A stretch of 64,000 bases of DNA from positions 27,918,327 to 27,982,326 of the forward strand of contig CM017558.1 of NCBI GenBank assembly GCA_007844125.1. The letters run 5' to 3'. The position numbers and the translations under genes were made by a program. Below are positions 61,682 through 64,000 of this stretch, piece by piece. The DNA is from Sinonovacula constricta (taxonomy: Eukaryota; Mollusca; Bivalvia; Cardiida; Solecurtidae). Below the pieces are notes generated by a model, which saw only the letters and a program-made list of their open reading frames with translations, was not told the DNA's origin and did not search any database. How positions within the stretch are numbered: position 1 is the first letter of the stretch; every line of letters starts with the position of its first letter.

Positions 61682-63514
61682 TTACAATCTTTTTTCAAGC
61701 AAAACCGAAAATGGCTTAGGGTAGGTAAAAAGAAATGTGCCTTCATTTTCAATATCGGTTACAACTCCTGGTACTGGCTTCCACTTGAATCGCTGCACCA
61801 ATGAGGCAAACAACAGATGCAGTTCAGGCTTTGCTACAAATTCCCCAAGACAGACTCTTTTCCCGGCAGAAAACGGCAGCCAACTTTCTGGTTTTGGCCC
61901 CAGCTTGCCATCAGCATCTAGGAAACGCTCTGGAACAAATTTTTCTGGCTGGTCCCAAGCGTCTGGCCGATGGTGAAGGGCCCAATGATTGATCATGACA
62001 ATGGTCCCTTTGGGAACATCATATCCATCTAGAGCAAAACATATGTAGGCATTTCAGACACTGTAGTATCCGATGCTTTAGAAAAGCAGTCAATTTGAAA
62101 CAATGACAACCGTTGTTAATTGAACTGTTCTTCGCATTAAACGAAGTTAACATAAACAGAAGATAAAAGACAAGGACCAAAACCGATTGACAAATCTTTA
62201 CCGTGGCAAAGTAGGTCATTATCGTCCGATGCCGATGATTTTGCTTTGCTACGAGATTTTTACTGGTAAAACTGCCATTCGTTTCATAATAAGTCATGGA
62301 AGGACGTAGAACTTCTGTTGCAATTGGTACAGGAATCAAAGCAAATCAAAGCGACCTCGTTACAGTGTTGAGTTGGTTCATGGCATATAGAACCACTCGA
62401 TCCGCACTTTATGTTAGTTTCAATTTTTGCATCTCTTTTGTGACTGTCATATATACATGACATTGTTTTTTGCATGCGCAGTTCGGATACATACATGTTT
62501 AAAATACAAATTTATACTGGCTAAAAATATAAAGCGTCGCAACGCTGATAAATCGCCCAGCTGATAACACATTTTGATAAGTGATATGCTGTGAGATAGC
62601 ATTCCAAAATGAATGACAATGCAATGCATTTAAACATTAACGTGCATCATCCATATAAATAGCATTTTTGAAAAGAAAAACAACGTTTTTAACAACGACT
62701 GAAACTATATATAAAGTTTAAGGCAACACACTGTCGACGGGTGGTAATTTTTAAAAAATTACATACTGACGGTACTGTCACAGATCGCTTCGTGTACTAT
62801 TCCTGTAGGTGCAGGGTTATGTAAACGCATGCTTTCGTGCAGTACTGCTTCCGTGTAAGCGAGCTGAGGTCTGTCCGTGGATTGCGGATACCGATCAACA
62901 CCTGCAAGGATAACAATAACATGGATCTCTATCTTTCCTTCTGTGTGTGTGTGTGTGTCTATAAATATATTGTCTTAATGTTATTTATATCGGTATTAGG
63001 TATAAATAAAATGAGCAAGCGATATCATTTTTTTAAATGTAATGCCAAGATATACTGATATGGAATTGAAAAAACAAAACAATAATTTGATATTACCAAA
63101 TACCACACTATGTGTAGTTATGTACAACTAGTAAAACCGGTGCGATCGATGCCGCAAAAATATTTTACCAACAACACTTTTGATCTCGGCGAACACCTTC
63201 TCTTGGATTTCTGGATGTACAACCATGTCCCTGATTGCGAATGTGAGGGTGAGCCTGGAAGTGTCTGTCCCAGCTAAAACAGAATTAAACATAAAATAAT
63301 GCAGGTGAAACAACAGCAATGAACATAAAATATTATAGATGAAAAAAGAAAATTGAACATTAAATAATAATAATATTATATATAATGCCTTTTCAAACTG
63401 AATAACTCCGCTTTTAATGTAGTGGACATATGCAGATAGTGGTTCATTGTCGAGATCACAATCGTCCTTTGCTGGGTACGTTACAAAAGTGCTTAGAAAG
63501 TATTTTCGCGCACT
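61682..63514 (-). CDS. Cytochrome P450, CYP2-clan type, 3' exons (5' part beyond window)
   Basis: A heme-thiolate monooxygenase, normally anchored in the ER membrane. In transcript order: possible exon 63514 to about 63390 (SARKYFLSTFV, unclear donor); exon 63273-63169 with the I-helix AGTDTSRLTLTF; exon 62901-62767 with K-helix ESMR in YTEAVLHESMRLHNPAPTG; exon 62028-61682 with GYDVPKGT, PERFLDADGK and the heme loop FSAGKRVCLGE, ending VLLEKRL and TAA. Phases of the last three exons agree and borders are GT-AG; the catalytic Cys is present. The stretch between the C/D helices and the I-helix looks incomplete, so the gene may carry a gap or be partly decayed. The N-terminal anchor and early exons would lie to the right of 64000. 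Substrate is unknown. Confidence 0.8.
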
Positions 63515-63864
63515 CTGAAAGAGGAGGATATAGATATATTCGTAGTTGATAAAGCGTCCTTTTATGAACAAGTCTGCATCTAGTATAGACAGGCTGAATA
63601 CATTATTATAAGCATTCGATGAATATGTTCTGCTACAGAATTTTATCTGCCTCTTCTTTTATATCAAATCTGGTCGTGCTGCAGGCAGGATGCCTAAAAG
63701 TGATAGGTCGTATGGTTTGCATGCATTAAATCGAGAGTTCCGAATACTGTGCTTTACATGCCTGACAAATTTTGACACAATCGGAAATAATTTCATGCTG
63801 AATTCATGCTGGATTAAATTAAATTCCATAAGAAAAATCATATTTTTGCAATAGGCATGCTGAA

Positions 63865-63950
63865 CAGGACCTGTAAGCGCAAACGGTAGAGCGTCGGCTC
63901 CAGGTACGGGAGGCCCCTGGATCGACCCCAGGCCGCGACATACCAATATC
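63865..63950 (+). mobile_element. tRNA-headed SINE
   Basis: TAAGCGCAAACGGTAGAGCG (A box) and GGATCGACCCC (B box) lie in a tRNA-like context ending GGCCGCGACATACC. The acceptor ends do not pair well, so I call it a SINE head rather than a tRNA gene. It probably lies in an intron of the P450. Confidence 0.55.
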
Positions 63951-64000
63951 GTTAAAACTGAAAGTGGTAAAGCTCCCTTGCTATCGCTCATTCAAACACA

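Noticed and set aside
63865..63950. Candidate tRNA gene
   Set aside because: A and B boxes are present but the acceptor stem does not pair; better explained as a SINE head. The same applies to 27509, 54740 and the four related SINEs.

Overview
This is AT-rich eukaryotic nuclear DNA with small exons, GT-AG introns, tRNA-headed SINEs, MITEs, microsatellites and a degenerate Ty3/Gypsy element. HSPA12-type HSP70 genes in tandem and inverted copies, a stand-alone P2RX7 C-terminal-type domain gene, a CYP2-type P450 and several mollusc-style repeats suggest an invertebrate, most likely a bivalve mollusc. That assignment is inference, not proof.

The backbone of the window is a segmental duplication of one HSPA12-like gene. 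Copy A (+, from the left edge to about 1.7 kb, intron homology to about 4.08 kb) is a pseudogene: exon 4 is lost, there are two in-frame stops, a dead splice donor and a 4-bp frameshifting deletion, and it breaks off at a Gypsy fragment. Copy B (+, about 18.84-30.22 kb) and copy C (-, about 53.17-42.73 kb) are intact, with matching exon lengths that each give 580 residues. Orphan pieces of the same unit lie at 7.1-8.24 kb, 34.08-34.2 kb, 34.76-35.97 kb and 36.48-36.7 kb.

Between the distal 5' flank (7.1-8.24 kb) and the promoter of copy B (18.84 kb) lies about 10.6 kb that is absent at the matching place in C. This block has long imperfect inverted repeats (about 8.64-8.80 kb and 17.39-17.83 kb). 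It carries two convergent decayed genes: a P2RX7-C-terminal-domain gene (+) and an unrecognised gene (-). It looks like a large gene-carrying mobile or palindromic segment.

From 30.6 to 33.5 kb there is a possible small minus-strand gene with a hydrophobic N-terminus and cysteines, interleaved with two SINEs. From 38.6 to 41.24 kb lies a broken Gypsy element whose 3' part is repeated in inverse orientation inside copy A. Upstream of copy C there are a perfect 39-bp-armed hairpin, an unrecognised open terminal exon (-) and a SINE head. From 55.8 to 60.8 kb I see mostly repeats and AT-rich sequence. A complex tandem repeat lies at 60.84-61.56 kb, and the 3' exons of a P450 gene (-) run off the right edge.

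The genes do not form a pathway. The window is best read as a dynamic, repeat-driven cluster of HSPA12-like genes next to a P450 locus.
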